Below are positions 42,150 to 49,155 of a stretch of DNA of 49,155 nt, in pieces. The translations under genes and the position numbers were made by a program. This DNA is from Desulfobacterales bacterium (GTDB lineage: Bacteria > Desulfobacterota > Desulfobacteria > Desulfobacterales > SURF-7), in the NCBI GenBank assembly GCA_028277765.1, contig JANQFQ010000044.1, positions 1 through 49,155 on the forward strand. Reading direction: 5' to 3'. The notes under the pieces were generated by a model. It saw nothing but the letters and a program-made list of their open reading frames with translations. It made no database searches and was not told where the DNA came from. Position 1 is the first letter of the stretch. Each line of letters opens with the position of its first letter.

Positions 42150-43562
42150 ATGTTTTATGGTCGTGATAAAGAGCTGAAAGTACTAGAAGAAAAGTATATT
42201 TCTTCGAAAAGCGAACTTTGTGTTATTTATGGTAGAAGGCGTATTGGTAAAACATCACTTGTCAAAAAATTTATTGATGGCAAGCCTTATGCTTTTACTT
42301 TTGAAGGTATAGAGGGTGAACGTTCCGATTATCAGATACGCCATTTTGCGGAAACACTAATTAATTATACAAAAGATTCATTTGTTCAAGGGGATTCTTT
42401 CAGTAAGTGGGATACTGCATTTTTATACCTGACGGAAAAAGTTATCAGAAGTAAGCATCGTAAAAAAAAGGTCGTTCTGTTTTTTGATGAAATACAATGG
42501 ATGGCTGCAGGCAGGAGCAGACTGGTTGCGATCATTAAGTATTTTTGGGACAGTTATTGGAAAGATCAGGGGGTTATGCTTATACTCTGCGGTTCAATAG
42601 CATCTTTCATGATTAACAAAGTCATCAGTTCAAAGGCGCTTTACGGGAGAATATCTGCAGAAATACTGCTTAAGGGGTTGGGGCCGCATGAAGTGGCAAA
42701 GATGCTGAAGAACAGGAGAAGTAAAGAAGAAGTACTTAGGTACCAACTGGTTTTCGGTGGTGTCCCGAAATATCTTGAGGAGATCAACCTGGACAGGTCG
42801 TTTAACCAGAACATGAACACATTGTGCTTTTCAGCAGACAGTGCCATGTTAAAAGAGATTGAAAAAATATTTTACAGCCAGTTCAGGTTGCCTGAAAATT
42901 ATATCAGGATAATTAATTTGCTTAAGGATTCACTGCTCTCTTTGAATGAAATCGCCTTAAAGCTTGGAAAAACTTCTGGCGGTAGTCTTCGGGAAGCGCT
43001 ATCCCATCTTGAGAATGCTGAAATTATCAGTTCCTTTATTCCGTTTGACAAGGGATGGAGTACAAAATTTAGAAAATACAGACTATTTGATGAGTATCTA
43101 ATTTTTTATTATAAATTCATGGCGCCGCACATTCAGATTATTTCAGAAGGTGTTCAGAAAAAGTTGTTTGAAATGATCACAAAAGACAAATTTAATGTAT
43201 GGCTTGGATTTGCCTTTGAACGGTTTTGTTTAAAACAGGCGTTTTATCTCGCAGAAAAGATGGGCTTTTCAGATCAGGTTATTGCCTATGGACCGTTTTT
43301 CTCAAAAAAAGTTGAATCCTTTCAGATCGATTTAATATATAAGCGGATTGATAATGTGATAACTGTTTGTGAAGTAAAACATCATTCAAAAGAAATTACA
43401 CCCGCCGTTATTCTTCAAATGGAAAGAAAAATATCACTCCTGAACATTCCAAGAGGATTTACTGTTGAAAAAGCACTTATTAGTCTTTATGGACCGGATA
43501 AGGCCTTACATGAAAGCGAATATTTCAATTACCATCTCGCAATCGATGATATTATTCCTTGA
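42150..43562 (+). CDS. Archaeal-type AAA ATPase with DUF234 (nuclease-like) domain
   Basis: A 470-residue member of the COG1672-like ATPase family. FYGRDKEL is followed by Walker A (VIYGRRRIGKTSL, about 24-36) and Walker B with VVLFFDEIQWM. A helical sensor region and winged-helix segment come next (about 250-330). The C-terminal part (about 350-470) matches DUF234, with GFAFERF and QIDLIYKRIDNVITVCEVK, a PD-(D/E)xK nuclease-like signature (Asp, Glu-x-Lys). Function in bacteria is not established; the family is patchily distributed and often horizontally transferred. ATG 42150 is preferred, AGGAGG lying 12 bases upstream; the frame extends to 42084 within the upstream repeat. Confidence 0.85.
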   Translation: MFYGRDKELKVLEEKYISSKSELCVIYGRRRIGKTSLVKKFIDGKPYAFTFEGIEGERSDYQIRHFAETLINYTKDSFVQGDSFSKWDTAFLYLTEKVIRSKHRKKKVVLFFDEIQWMAAGRSRLVAIIKYFWDSYWKDQGVMLILCGSIASFMINKVISSKALYGRISAEILLKGLGPHEVAKMLKNRRSKEEVLRYQLVFGGVPKYLEEINLDRSFNQNMNTLCFSADSAMLKEIEKIFYSQFRLPENYIRIINLLKDSLLSLNEIALKLGKTSGGSLREALSHLENAEIISSFIPFDKGWSTKFRKYRLFDEYLIFYYKFMAPHIQIISEGVQKKLFEMITKDKFNVWLGFAFERFCLKQAFYLAEKMGFSDQVIAYGPFFSKKVESFQIDLIYKRIDNVITVCEVKHHSKEITPAVILQMERKISLLNIPRGFTVEKALISLYGPDKALHESEYFNYHLAIDDIIP

Positions 43563-43615
43563 TATCAGAAAAGACAGCATATGTTTATGAGAGTCGAAAA
43601 AGACAGCGGGCTAGT

Positions 43616-46126
43616 TTAATTTTCCGGCCCCAGAGGTTTAAAGAAAACGATGAGCTGGGGGAGGAGGGTGAGGGCGGCGACAAGGGCGATGAACATGGCA
43701 AGGCCTGTCAGTATCCCAAAATAGATGCTCGGGATGAAGTTTGAAAGCACCAGTATGGAAAAACCGATGATGATCGTGAGCGACGTGTAATACATGGCGT
43801 GGCCGATAGTGCCGTGGCACCTGTGCATGGCAGGAAGATATTGTCTGTCTGTTTCAAACTCGCGCATGAACCTGTGGATGTAGTGGATGGTGTCGTCAAC
43901 AGCAATACCAACACTGATGGCAGCTATGGTGATGGTCATCATGTCCAGGGGGATTTTCAGCCATCCCATGACACCAAGGACCACAAGGATGGAAAGCAGG
44001 TTTGGGAATATGGCGATAATGGCAATCTTGAACGACCTGAAAAGAACAAGGAACATCAGGAGCAGGGCAGCAAGGACAATGCCGAGGGTCATGATCTGAG
44101 AGCTGAAAAGGCTTTGAAGCATGTTGTTGTAAAGAACCAGCATGCCGGTGAGCCGTACGTTTTCCTGTTTAAGGCCAAGCTTTGTGACAAGATCGCTGTT
44201 TACCTTTTTGAGGAAAGCGTTCCTCCGCAAAGATTTTTCTGAATCTATTATCCGAATTGAATAGCGGACCTCGTTGTGTTCAACCGAGACGTAAGGTTTC
44301 AGGACCAGTTCTTTGAACTTGTCGGGAATCTCACTGTAAAGCAGGGCGAGCTTAAAGTTGTCAAGGGGTTTGTTGTCGTTCAGTTTTTCAGCGACCTTCA
44401 GCATGGTCCCAAGGGAAAGGACCTTGCCGGTTTCCGGTAGGGAATCAAGGTAGTTATGAATTCTCTTGACCTGCTCCATCTTGTCGCTGGTGAACCAGTA
44501 TTTATCTTCTGTTTCTGCGTTGTCAAACTCGGTAAAATCACCAAAATCGTCAAACTCGTCTCCACCATCATCTGTTTCATCGGAAACAGGGGCAGCTGTA
44601 TTGTGCCCTTCTATTTTAATAACAACATCAAGGGGGGTTGTACCGCCAAGGTTCTGGTCAATCACTTTCATGCCCTGGTAGATCTCAGTGGTCTTCTTAA
44701 AGTAATCAATAAAACAGTTTTCAACCTCCAGTTTTGTTATCCCTATACCGCTAATGATCAAGGCGGCGCCGCTTAAGATCATTATGAGGATGCCGTGTCT
44801 TTCAGTAAGGCGTGCCAGCACCGAGGTTAAAGGGAAGATAGTTTTAACGGTTCCTACGGTTTTTTCTTTTTGTACCAGCATAATGCTTGCCGGGAAGAAA
44901 AGAAAGGTCATGATCAGGGATACAATAATGCCGGCGATCATCATCAAACCGAAAGTTCTTACAGGGAGGATGTCACACAGCACCAGTGAACCAAACCCAG
45001 CGATAGTAGTAAGACCAGCGTAGAGACAAGGTTTCAGCATCAGGGTCACGGCACCAAGGGTGAGTGTTTTATGGTCATGATCAGGGTTTTCAGCATGGAG
45101 TTCCCGGTAGCGGACGATCAGGTGAATGGTTATTGCCATTGTGATAATCAGCTGGAGTGAAATAAAATTGGATGAGATTACAGTGACCTCCCAGTTGAAT
45201 ATGCCGAGGAGGCCCATCATGCAGACTGCCGAGAAACCGCAGCAAAGGATCGGTAGAAGGATCCAGCGCGGTCTCCTGAAAATAAAGCTTAAGGTCACGA
45301 TAAGGAAAAAAAGCACACCAAGGCCGAACAGCTTTAGGTCGTTTTTTATAAAGCTGATAAGGTCGTCGGCAATCATGCTGATGCCGCCCAGGAAAAGAAC
45401 TGTGTCTGTGCGGTATTTGTTCATCATCGATCGGATCTTCGCGATATCCTGATGGCGGATATCCCTCATTTTGTCCCGGTGATTAGAGAACCGTTTCTTT
45501 ACGTCAGCCAGTTCATGGGCTTCTTCAGGAGAGAGGCTGCCTGTTTCCTGTTTTTCATTCAGTTCATTCCGTCTATAAAGAAGCTCATAATAGGTCTCAT
45601 CGTTTTCAAACATAACCTGAAGGGCTGTTGTCTTTAGATCAGGGCTCACAAGCAGGTTCTGATAGACCGGGCTGTTCTGGAATTCTTTTCTTGCCAGAGC
45701 TTTATTAACCGATGGTGATTCAAGGGTTTGAACATTGCTGGCGAGTTTCTTAATGGGCACAGGGGGGCTTTCAAGCAGGGGGACATCAAGTATTGAATTA
45801 ACTGCTGTGACACGGTCAAGCTGTTTCAGCTCATCACGCAGAAGCGCCAGGATCTTGAGGTTTTTTCCCGAAAACAGGTCACCGTGTGGAGCAAAGGTGA
45901 TGATGAGGTAGTCCTCTGTCCCATACCTTTTGTGGATAAGACGCGAGTACTTGAGGTCCTCATCATTTTCAAGCACAAGTGTCTCAGCAGAAGCGTCAAG
46001 CTTAAAATTCCTGGCGTGGATTCCCAGAAAAAAGACAATCAAAAGTAGCAGTATAACAACCTGTCCGGGGTTCGCGAGTATAAATCTGTTAAAAAAGCGT
46101 TCTGGAAGGGATTCGAGTTTTGACAT
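43616..46126 (-). CDS. RND/MMPL-family transporter, HpnN-like
   Basis: An 836-residue RND-superfamily membrane protein. It has 12 helices in the usual 1+5, 1+5 arrangement (helices near 22-36, 265-415, 445-465 and 670-830) with two large periplasmic loops. The second membrane half contains GIAVDDTIHY, the conserved segment with the proton-relay Asp pair, as in MMPL/HpnN proteins. Such proteins move hydrophobic lipids to or through the outer membrane. Residues 517-541 form a Glu/Asp/Phe-rich insert (DEFDDFGDFTEFD) in the second periplasmic loop. It is the last gene of the mlaA-mlaC-RND operon, 11 bases after mlaC. Confidence 0.9.
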   Translation of the reverse strand: MSKLESLPERFFNRFILANPGQVVILLLLIVFFLGIHARNFKLDASAETLVLENDEDLKYSRLIHKRYGTEDYLIITFAPHGDLFSGKNLKILALLRDELKQLDRVTAVNSILDVPLLESPPVPIKKLASNVQTLESPSVNKALARKEFQNSPVYQNLLVSPDLKTTALQVMFENDETYYELLYRRNELNEKQETGSLSPEEAHELADVKKRFSNHRDKMRDIRHQDIAKIRSMMNKYRTDTVLFLGGISMIADDLISFIKNDLKLFGLGVLFFLIVTLSFIFRRPRWILLPILCCGFSAVCMMGLLGIFNWEVTVISSNFISLQLIITMAITIHLIVRYRELHAENPDHDHKTLTLGAVTLMLKPCLYAGLTTIAGFGSLVLCDILPVRTFGLMMIAGIIVSLIMTFLFFPASIMLVQKEKTVGTVKTIFPLTSVLARLTERHGILIMILSGAALIISGIGITKLEVENCFIDYFKKTTEIYQGMKVIDQNLGGTTPLDVVIKIEGHNTAAPVSDETDDGGDEFDDFGDFTEFDNAETEDKYWFTSDKMEQVKRIHNYLDSLPETGKVLSLGTMLKVAEKLNDNKPLDNFKLALLYSEIPDKFKELVLKPYVSVEHNEVRYSIRIIDSEKSLRRNAFLKKVNSDLVTKLGLKQENVRLTGMLVLYNNMLQSLFSSQIMTLGIVLAALLLMFLVLFRSFKIAIIAIFPNLLSILVVLGVMGWLKIPLDMMTITIAAISVGIAVDDTIHYIHRFMREFETDRQYLPAMHRCHGTIGHAMYYTSLTIIIGFSILVLSNFIPSIYFGILTGLAMFIALVAALTLLPQLIVFFKPLGPEN

Positions 46127-46137
46127 TATTCTTTAAG

Positions 46138-46743
46138 TTACTTCTGTTTCTTTTCGACGGTATCTTTTATCTCTTTTTTTTCAAGTTTTTTCAGCACATC
46201 ATCAATTGTTCCTTTGGCTAGGACCTGGTTAAATTGAGATCTATAAGTAGAGATAATACTTACACCCTGGATTTCCAGGTCATAAATTTTCCATCCGGTC
46301 TTTGATTTGTAAAGTTTATACAGCATGGCGATTCGATTGTCTTTTGAAACCAGTTCTGTGGACACATGAATTTTTGCTTTAATTTTGATGGACGGTTTAT
46401 ATTCAATTGTTTCATCAGTATAAAGTGTCAGTTTTTCCAGGTATGATGTTTTGAGCTGTTCAATGAAAAGCTCGGTAAACCTGTCCTTTTTATCTTGCAC
46501 GAGACCGCGCCAGTGTTTCTTTCCCAGGGACAGTTTTGCCATAAGGGAAAAATCGAACGCAGGGGAGACAATGTCGATGACCTTTTTGTCCCTTACCTGT
46601 TGGGATAATTCTTTTTGATGCAGGACTGAAATGACAGCATCAAGTTTGCTTTTAATTAAAGTTTCCGCGTCTTTAAGGTCATCTGCAAGAACTGTGTTGC
46701 TTAAGAGAAGAAAAAACAGAATTGCGGGGGTAAGAATTTTCAT
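46138..46743 (-). CDS. mlaC: MlaC/Ttg2D/HpnM-family periplasmic lipid-binding protein
   Basis: A 201-residue protein with a signal peptide (cleavage after VLA near residue 20) and the MlaC fold: KKVIDIVSPAFDFSLMAKLSLGKKHWRGL and GWKIYDLEIQGVSIISTYRSQF are the conserved segments. It carries phospholipids (or hopanoids in HpnM) across the periplasm. Its Shine-Dalgarno sequence lies within the last codons of mlaA and the gap is three bases, so the genes are translationally coupled. The C-terminus is a Lys/Glu-rich tail. Confidence 0.92.
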   Translation of the reverse strand: MKILTPAILFFLLLSNTVLADDLKDAETLIKSKLDAVISVLHQKELSQQVRDKKVIDIVSPAFDFSLMAKLSLGKKHWRGLVQDKKDRFTELFIEQLKTSYLEKLTLYTDETIEYKPSIKIKAKIHVSTELVSKDNRIAMLYKLYKSKTGWKIYDLEIQGVSIISTYRSQFNQVLAKGTIDDVLKKLEKKEIKDTVEKKQK

Positions 46744-46746
46744 GGA

Positions 46747-47538
46747 TTACTCCTTTACCCGGTTTTCCCGGTTCTGTTCATACGCGTCGCGCATAAAGAT
46801 ATAGAAATCGATGGCATCTTTTTTAACGCTTTCATATTCACCAATGTGGAGAGATGTGTAGTTGGTCCGGTCAAAAGCATTGATCGCGAACACAGTCCCG
46901 CCGTCATCAATATAATTTACAGGGTATAGAAAAAAGTCCGGCACCCTGCCGATTGTGTCACGGAGATTGGACGGCCCAAAAACCGGCAGAACAATGTGGA
47001 AACCGCTGCCTATGCCATAATGTCCCAATGTTTGTCCAAAGTCTTCTCCACAGGGTTTAAGATCAAACATCTTTTCAGCAGGATCAAACAGCCCGGCAAT
47101 ACCAATGGTTGTATTTATCCCAAAACGGGCGGTTTCAATGCCTGACTCTTTTATTTTAAATTGTAAAAGGTTGTTTACAAACCGTATCGGGTAACCCAGA
47201 TTTTTAAAAAAACGGCCCACAGCCAGCCGGCCTGGCTCAGGTACGACCGCTCTGTAACCCCTGGCAACAGGCTTTAACGCCCAGAAATAGAGTTTGTCAT
47301 TGACACCGGTCATGAACCGGTTATATCCGCTCAAAGGATCAAGAACATCGTCGATTTTGTCATCTTCAAATTCTTCAAATTCATCCTCAAACTCCTCAAA
47401 CTCACTATCGCCTGATGAGGTAGAAGATCCTGAAGTTACAGGAGATACTGTTGTGTCCGCTGGGTCCGCTGAAACAGCTTGCAAAGCTGAAAATGTAAAT
47501 ATAAGGAGACCAATGAATATAGGCTTAAATGGTTTCAT
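46747..47538 (-). CDS. mlaA: MlaA (VacJ)-family outer-membrane lipid-transport protein
   Basis: A 263-residue MlaA family protein: DPLSGYNRFMTGVNDKLYFW, FFKNLGYPIRFVNNLLQFK and GQTLGHYGIGSGFHIVLPVFGPSNLRD are the family's conserved blocks. MlaA removes phospholipids from the outer leaflet of the outer membrane. Unlike E. coli MlaA there is no lipobox; the signal peptide ends at AVSA (near residue 24). Between signal and domain is a Ser/Thr stretch and an acidic insert of EF/EEF/ED units (residues 45-60). It is the first gene of the mlaA-mlaC-RND operon. The Shine-Dalgarno sequence is weak. A perfect 24-bp inverted repeat lies 38 bases upstream. Confidence 0.92.
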   Translation of the reverse strand: MKPFKPIFIGLLIFTFSALQAVSADPADTTVSPVTSGSSTSSGDSEFEEFEDEFEEFEDDKIDDVLDPLSGYNRFMTGVNDKLYFWALKPVARGYRAVVPEPGRLAVGRFFKNLGYPIRFVNNLLQFKIKESGIETARFGINTTIGIAGLFDPAEKMFDLKPCGEDFGQTLGHYGIGSGFHIVLPVFGPSNLRDTIGRVPDFFLYPVNYIDDGGTVFAINAFDRTNYTSLHIGEYESVKKDAIDFYIFMRDAYEQNRENRVKE

Positions 47539-47575
47539 TACTGAATATGACGGTTTGATTTATAATAAAGTTTAT

Positions 47576-47658
47576 ACCCTAACGTTGCATAAAAATTTGG
47601 CTCAAAACCGTAAAATTCTAAAGCGTTTTGAAGTCAAATTTTTATGCAACGTTAGGGT
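47576..47658. repeat. 83-base perfect hairpin (24-bp arms) upstream of mlaA
   Basis: Arms 47576-47599 and 47635-47658 are exact inverted copies over 24 bases (core ACCCTAACGTTGCATAAAA). Inside the 35-base loop, TCAAAAC/GTTTTGA forms a second stem. It lies between mlaA and the 47724 gene, both transcribed leftwards. There is no T run typical of a terminator. It may be a MITE-like element or a processed RNA structure. Confidence 0.85.
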
Positions 47659-47723
47659 TTAATATTTTTATATAAATGCAACTGTCTGCATTAAATCAAT
47701 ATGGCCTGTTGTCCTGTCAGGAA

Positions 47724-48083
47724 TTATCTCCCAGGAACAACGATCCGTGAATCTTCCTGTTTTTGGGCCTGCTGCTGCATCTCTTTTACTCTTTGTATCA
47801 TCTGTTCGGTAGCCTCTTTCATGGCATCAGGAAACCTGTCCAAGGCTTCTTCCAAGGTTGATGCATCGAGCTGCGCTTGCAATGGCACAGGGCCCTGAGG
47901 GCTCATGAGAGATGTATTGCCAACATATATTTTTTTTCGGTTTTCGTCAACTGTTCCATCCAGGTTCACTGGTGTAAGAACCTTAATTGAAGCCGCCCTC
48001 AAATCAAGGATGGTCTCTTCGCGAAACAGGTTTTCTTTGTTTACTGAAAAATCGATATCTGGCATCTGAATATCATCATTCAT
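47724..48083 (-). CDS. Conserved cytoplasmic protein of unknown function (119 aa)
   Basis: A soluble 119-residue acidic protein without signal or membrane segment. I recall similar proteins in other deltaproteobacteria (pattern MPDIDFSVNKENLFREE, IYVGNTSLMSPQGPVPLQ, terminal RIVVPGR), but none has a function that I know. Residues 70-112 form a helix rich in Gln/Glu. A good AAGGAGATAACC ribosome binding site precedes ATG 48083. Neighbours on the same strand are the hydrolase upstream and, past the hairpin, mlaA. Confidence 0.7.
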   Translation of the reverse strand: MNDDIQMPDIDFSVNKENLFREETILDLRAASIKVLTPVNLDGTVDENRKKIYVGNTSLMSPQGPVPLQAQLDASTLEEALDRFPDAMKEATEQMIQRVKEMQQQAQKQEDSRIVVPGR

Positions 48084-48175
48084 TGGTTATCTCCTTTAAT
48101 GTTTAAAATTTGCTAAAAAAAGCTAAATTATACACTGAACCTTAATTTAAACATATTGTCAATCTTCTTTTGGGT

Positions 48176-49051
48176 TTAGCTTGATTTATATGAATAAGCT
48201 GCAAAGGATTCATTTTGAAAAAATGACAGGATAGATCTCATCGTTTTTTTTCTGGTTTCAGTGCACTTAAGGAAATGATCCCCGTATAGGGGATAAAACA
48301 ATGTTTTCTTGCAGATTTTCTGTATGCTTTCTTCATACTTGATGTTTATGTCCGAGTCATAAATCTTGAGAATCCTGTCATTTTTCGCGTATAGACATAA
48401 AACCGGTGTTTTCTCTAACTGCATGTTTTTCAAAGGATTCCAGAAAAGGAATTCAGATAGGATTTTTAAAATCCGGCTTCTTTTGAGTTCAAGTATACCG
48501 AAATTGTATCTGTTTTTTTCAATTTCAGGGAAAAGAAAATTTACGTAACTACCCGCAGCCTGATAAATATTAAACCGCTTTTTTTTATCAGATGATACTT
48601 TGTAGTAAGTCGTAAAAGATCTTGCAACAGCTCCGGGATTAAATCTGGTTACAGGATTGATTAACACGATTTTTTTAAAGGGTTCTTTGAAATAGCTGGC
48701 TGTATTGATTAAGGGGATTGCTGAAAAGCAGGATGCAGCGGCAAAAACAGGAAGATGTTGTCGATTCTCCTTTTGAATATGAAAAAGCATATGAAACGTA
48801 TCAAAAAGGGTCTCCCCCATGGAAAATCTATTTGAAGATTTTCCATGGCCTGAATAGTTGAAAGAGAATATATCATAGTTTTCCTTTATCAGCGGTCTCA
48901 AAAGCCTAATCTGTTGGGAAAAGCTGCCGCCGATTAACGGGGGTACAAAGACTATCCCTTTTGGCTGCGCAGTACGCGCACGTCCCCATTCCAGTATTCG
49001 ATTTTTCCGGACAGAATAATTCCCTTTTTCAAAGTATATTTTCATTATCAT
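48176..49051 (-). CDS. Alpha/beta-hydrolase-fold protein with possible Cys nucleophile
   Basis: A 291-residue alpha/beta hydrolase. The oxyanion-hole segment (FVPPLIGGSF), FNYSGHGKS, the nucleophile elbow region AAASCFSAIPL, the acid segment LYAKNDRIL and the terminal His in GDHFLK lie in the right order. In the elbow the small-x-Nuc-x-small pattern fits best with Cys as nucleophile (A-S-C-F-S), as in dienelactone hydrolases, in place of the usual Ser. The start ATG 49051 has AGGGGG 8 bases upstream, with an alternative ATG two codons later. The substrate is unknown; the 'NYSGHGKS' style resembles acyl/serine hydrolases. There is no signal peptide. Confidence 0.75.
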   Translation of the reverse strand: MIMKIYFEKGNYSVRKNRILEWGRARTAQPKGIVFVPPLIGGSFSQQIRLLRPLIKENYDIFSFNYSGHGKSSNRFSMGETLFDTFHMLFHIQKENRQHLPVFAAASCFSAIPLINTASYFKEPFKKIVLINPVTRFNPGAVARSFTTYYKVSSDKKKRFNIYQAAGSYVNFLFPEIEKNRYNFGILELKRSRILKILSEFLFWNPLKNMQLEKTPVLCLYAKNDRILKIYDSDINIKYEESIQKICKKTLFYPLYGDHFLKCTETRKKTMRSILSFFQNESFAAYSYKSS

Positions 49052-49155
49052 ACAATAATCCCCCTCGGGAGGCTGTCCGATAACTCAGTCTTTTGGACTT
49101 AAGCGAACGTAATATCAGGCACTTATAAACGAAAAAAAGGTCCAAAACTCAGGTT

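Noticed and set aside
43799..44242. 147-codon plus-strand frame
   Set aside because: It is antisense to conserved membrane segments of the RND transporter. Its His/Gly/Asp-rich composition is a reading-frame artefact.
49082..49155. Possible imperfect inverted repeat at the right edge (TCTTTTGGACTT versus AAGGTCCAAAACT)
   Set aside because: It has several mismatches and is cut by the window edge, so neither a terminator nor an element end can be supported.

Overview
The window looks like a chromosomal segment of a Gram-negative, probably anaerobic bacterium, most likely of the Desulfobacterota (deltaproteobacterial) type. This is inferred from gene content and not from a marker gene. The supporting evidence is an outer-membrane lipid system (MlaA, MlaC, RND/MMPL), a beta-barrel protein ending in Phe, several B12-binding-type radical SAM proteins, an ABC1 kinase next to a phasin-like protein, DUF2889 and DUF1638 proteins, heavy two-component and PilZ signalling, and intergenic regions packed with dispersed hairpin repeats. 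No rRNA, tRNA, CRISPR array, phage or intact transposase was seen. One short IS3-like transposase remnant is present.

Layout. 0-4.6 kb: a partial membrane protein, a MITE-like element, a class III adenylate cyclase fused to a STAND-type ATPase and repeat region, and a PilZ protein. 4.9-9.7 kb: a short-chain dehydrogenase/epimerase, a PP-loop/NFACT-R protein coupled to a DUF2889 protein, and two base-excision repair enzymes (nth, nfo) separated by repeats. 10-18.9 kb: a secreted unknown, an ABC1/UbiB kinase with a phasin-like partner, a radical SAM protein, a small HTH/zinc-ribbon regulator, and an M48 protease with LemA. 19.3-25.1 kb: a geranylgeranyl-reductase-like flavoprotein fused to a cyclic-nucleotide-binding domain, then an LtaS-like phosphoglycerol transferase and a GDPD lipoprotein. 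Convergent to these are a LicD-like protein and a steroid 5-alpha-reductase-family membrane enzyme. 25.3-28 kb: two secreted/outer-membrane proteins, one with a striking Cys/Asp-rich insertion, a Nudix hydrolase and a DJ-1/PfpI protein. 28-39.3 kb: a signalling block (REC-PATAN-PilZ protein, hybrid histidine kinase, two further PilZ proteins, PAS-PAS-LuxR regulator) interleaved with DUF1638, a lipoprotein, two coupled radical SAM genes and a Nudix hydrolase. 39.4-49 kb: an AsmA-like envelope protein, a small lipoprotein, a DUF234 ATPase behind an inverted-repeat promoter region, the mlaA-mlaC-RND operon, a conserved cytoplasmic protein and an alpha/beta hydrolase.

Themes. (1) Cyclic nucleotides: one adenylate cyclase, one probable cAMP-sensing enzyme and four PilZ-type proteins fall within 39 kb. 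(2) Envelope lipids: isoprenoid reductases, phosphoglycerol transfer and removal, LicD, and Mla/RND lipid transport. Three envelope proteins share an unusual acidic Phe/Asp/Glu linker. (3) Dispersed repeats sit at gene 3' ends and in places supply the stop codon and last residues of unrelated proteins (nth, the 10.2-kb secreted protein, the M48 protease).

The most interesting loci are the 19.3-25.1 kb lipid/phosphoglycerol region with its cAMP-gated reductase fusion, the Cys/Asp-rich barrel insertion at 26.4 kb, the shared acidic linkers at 40.2, 44.5 and 47.4 kb, and the repeat family that gives genes new C-terminal tails. All functions are read from sequence motifs only; no database search was run.
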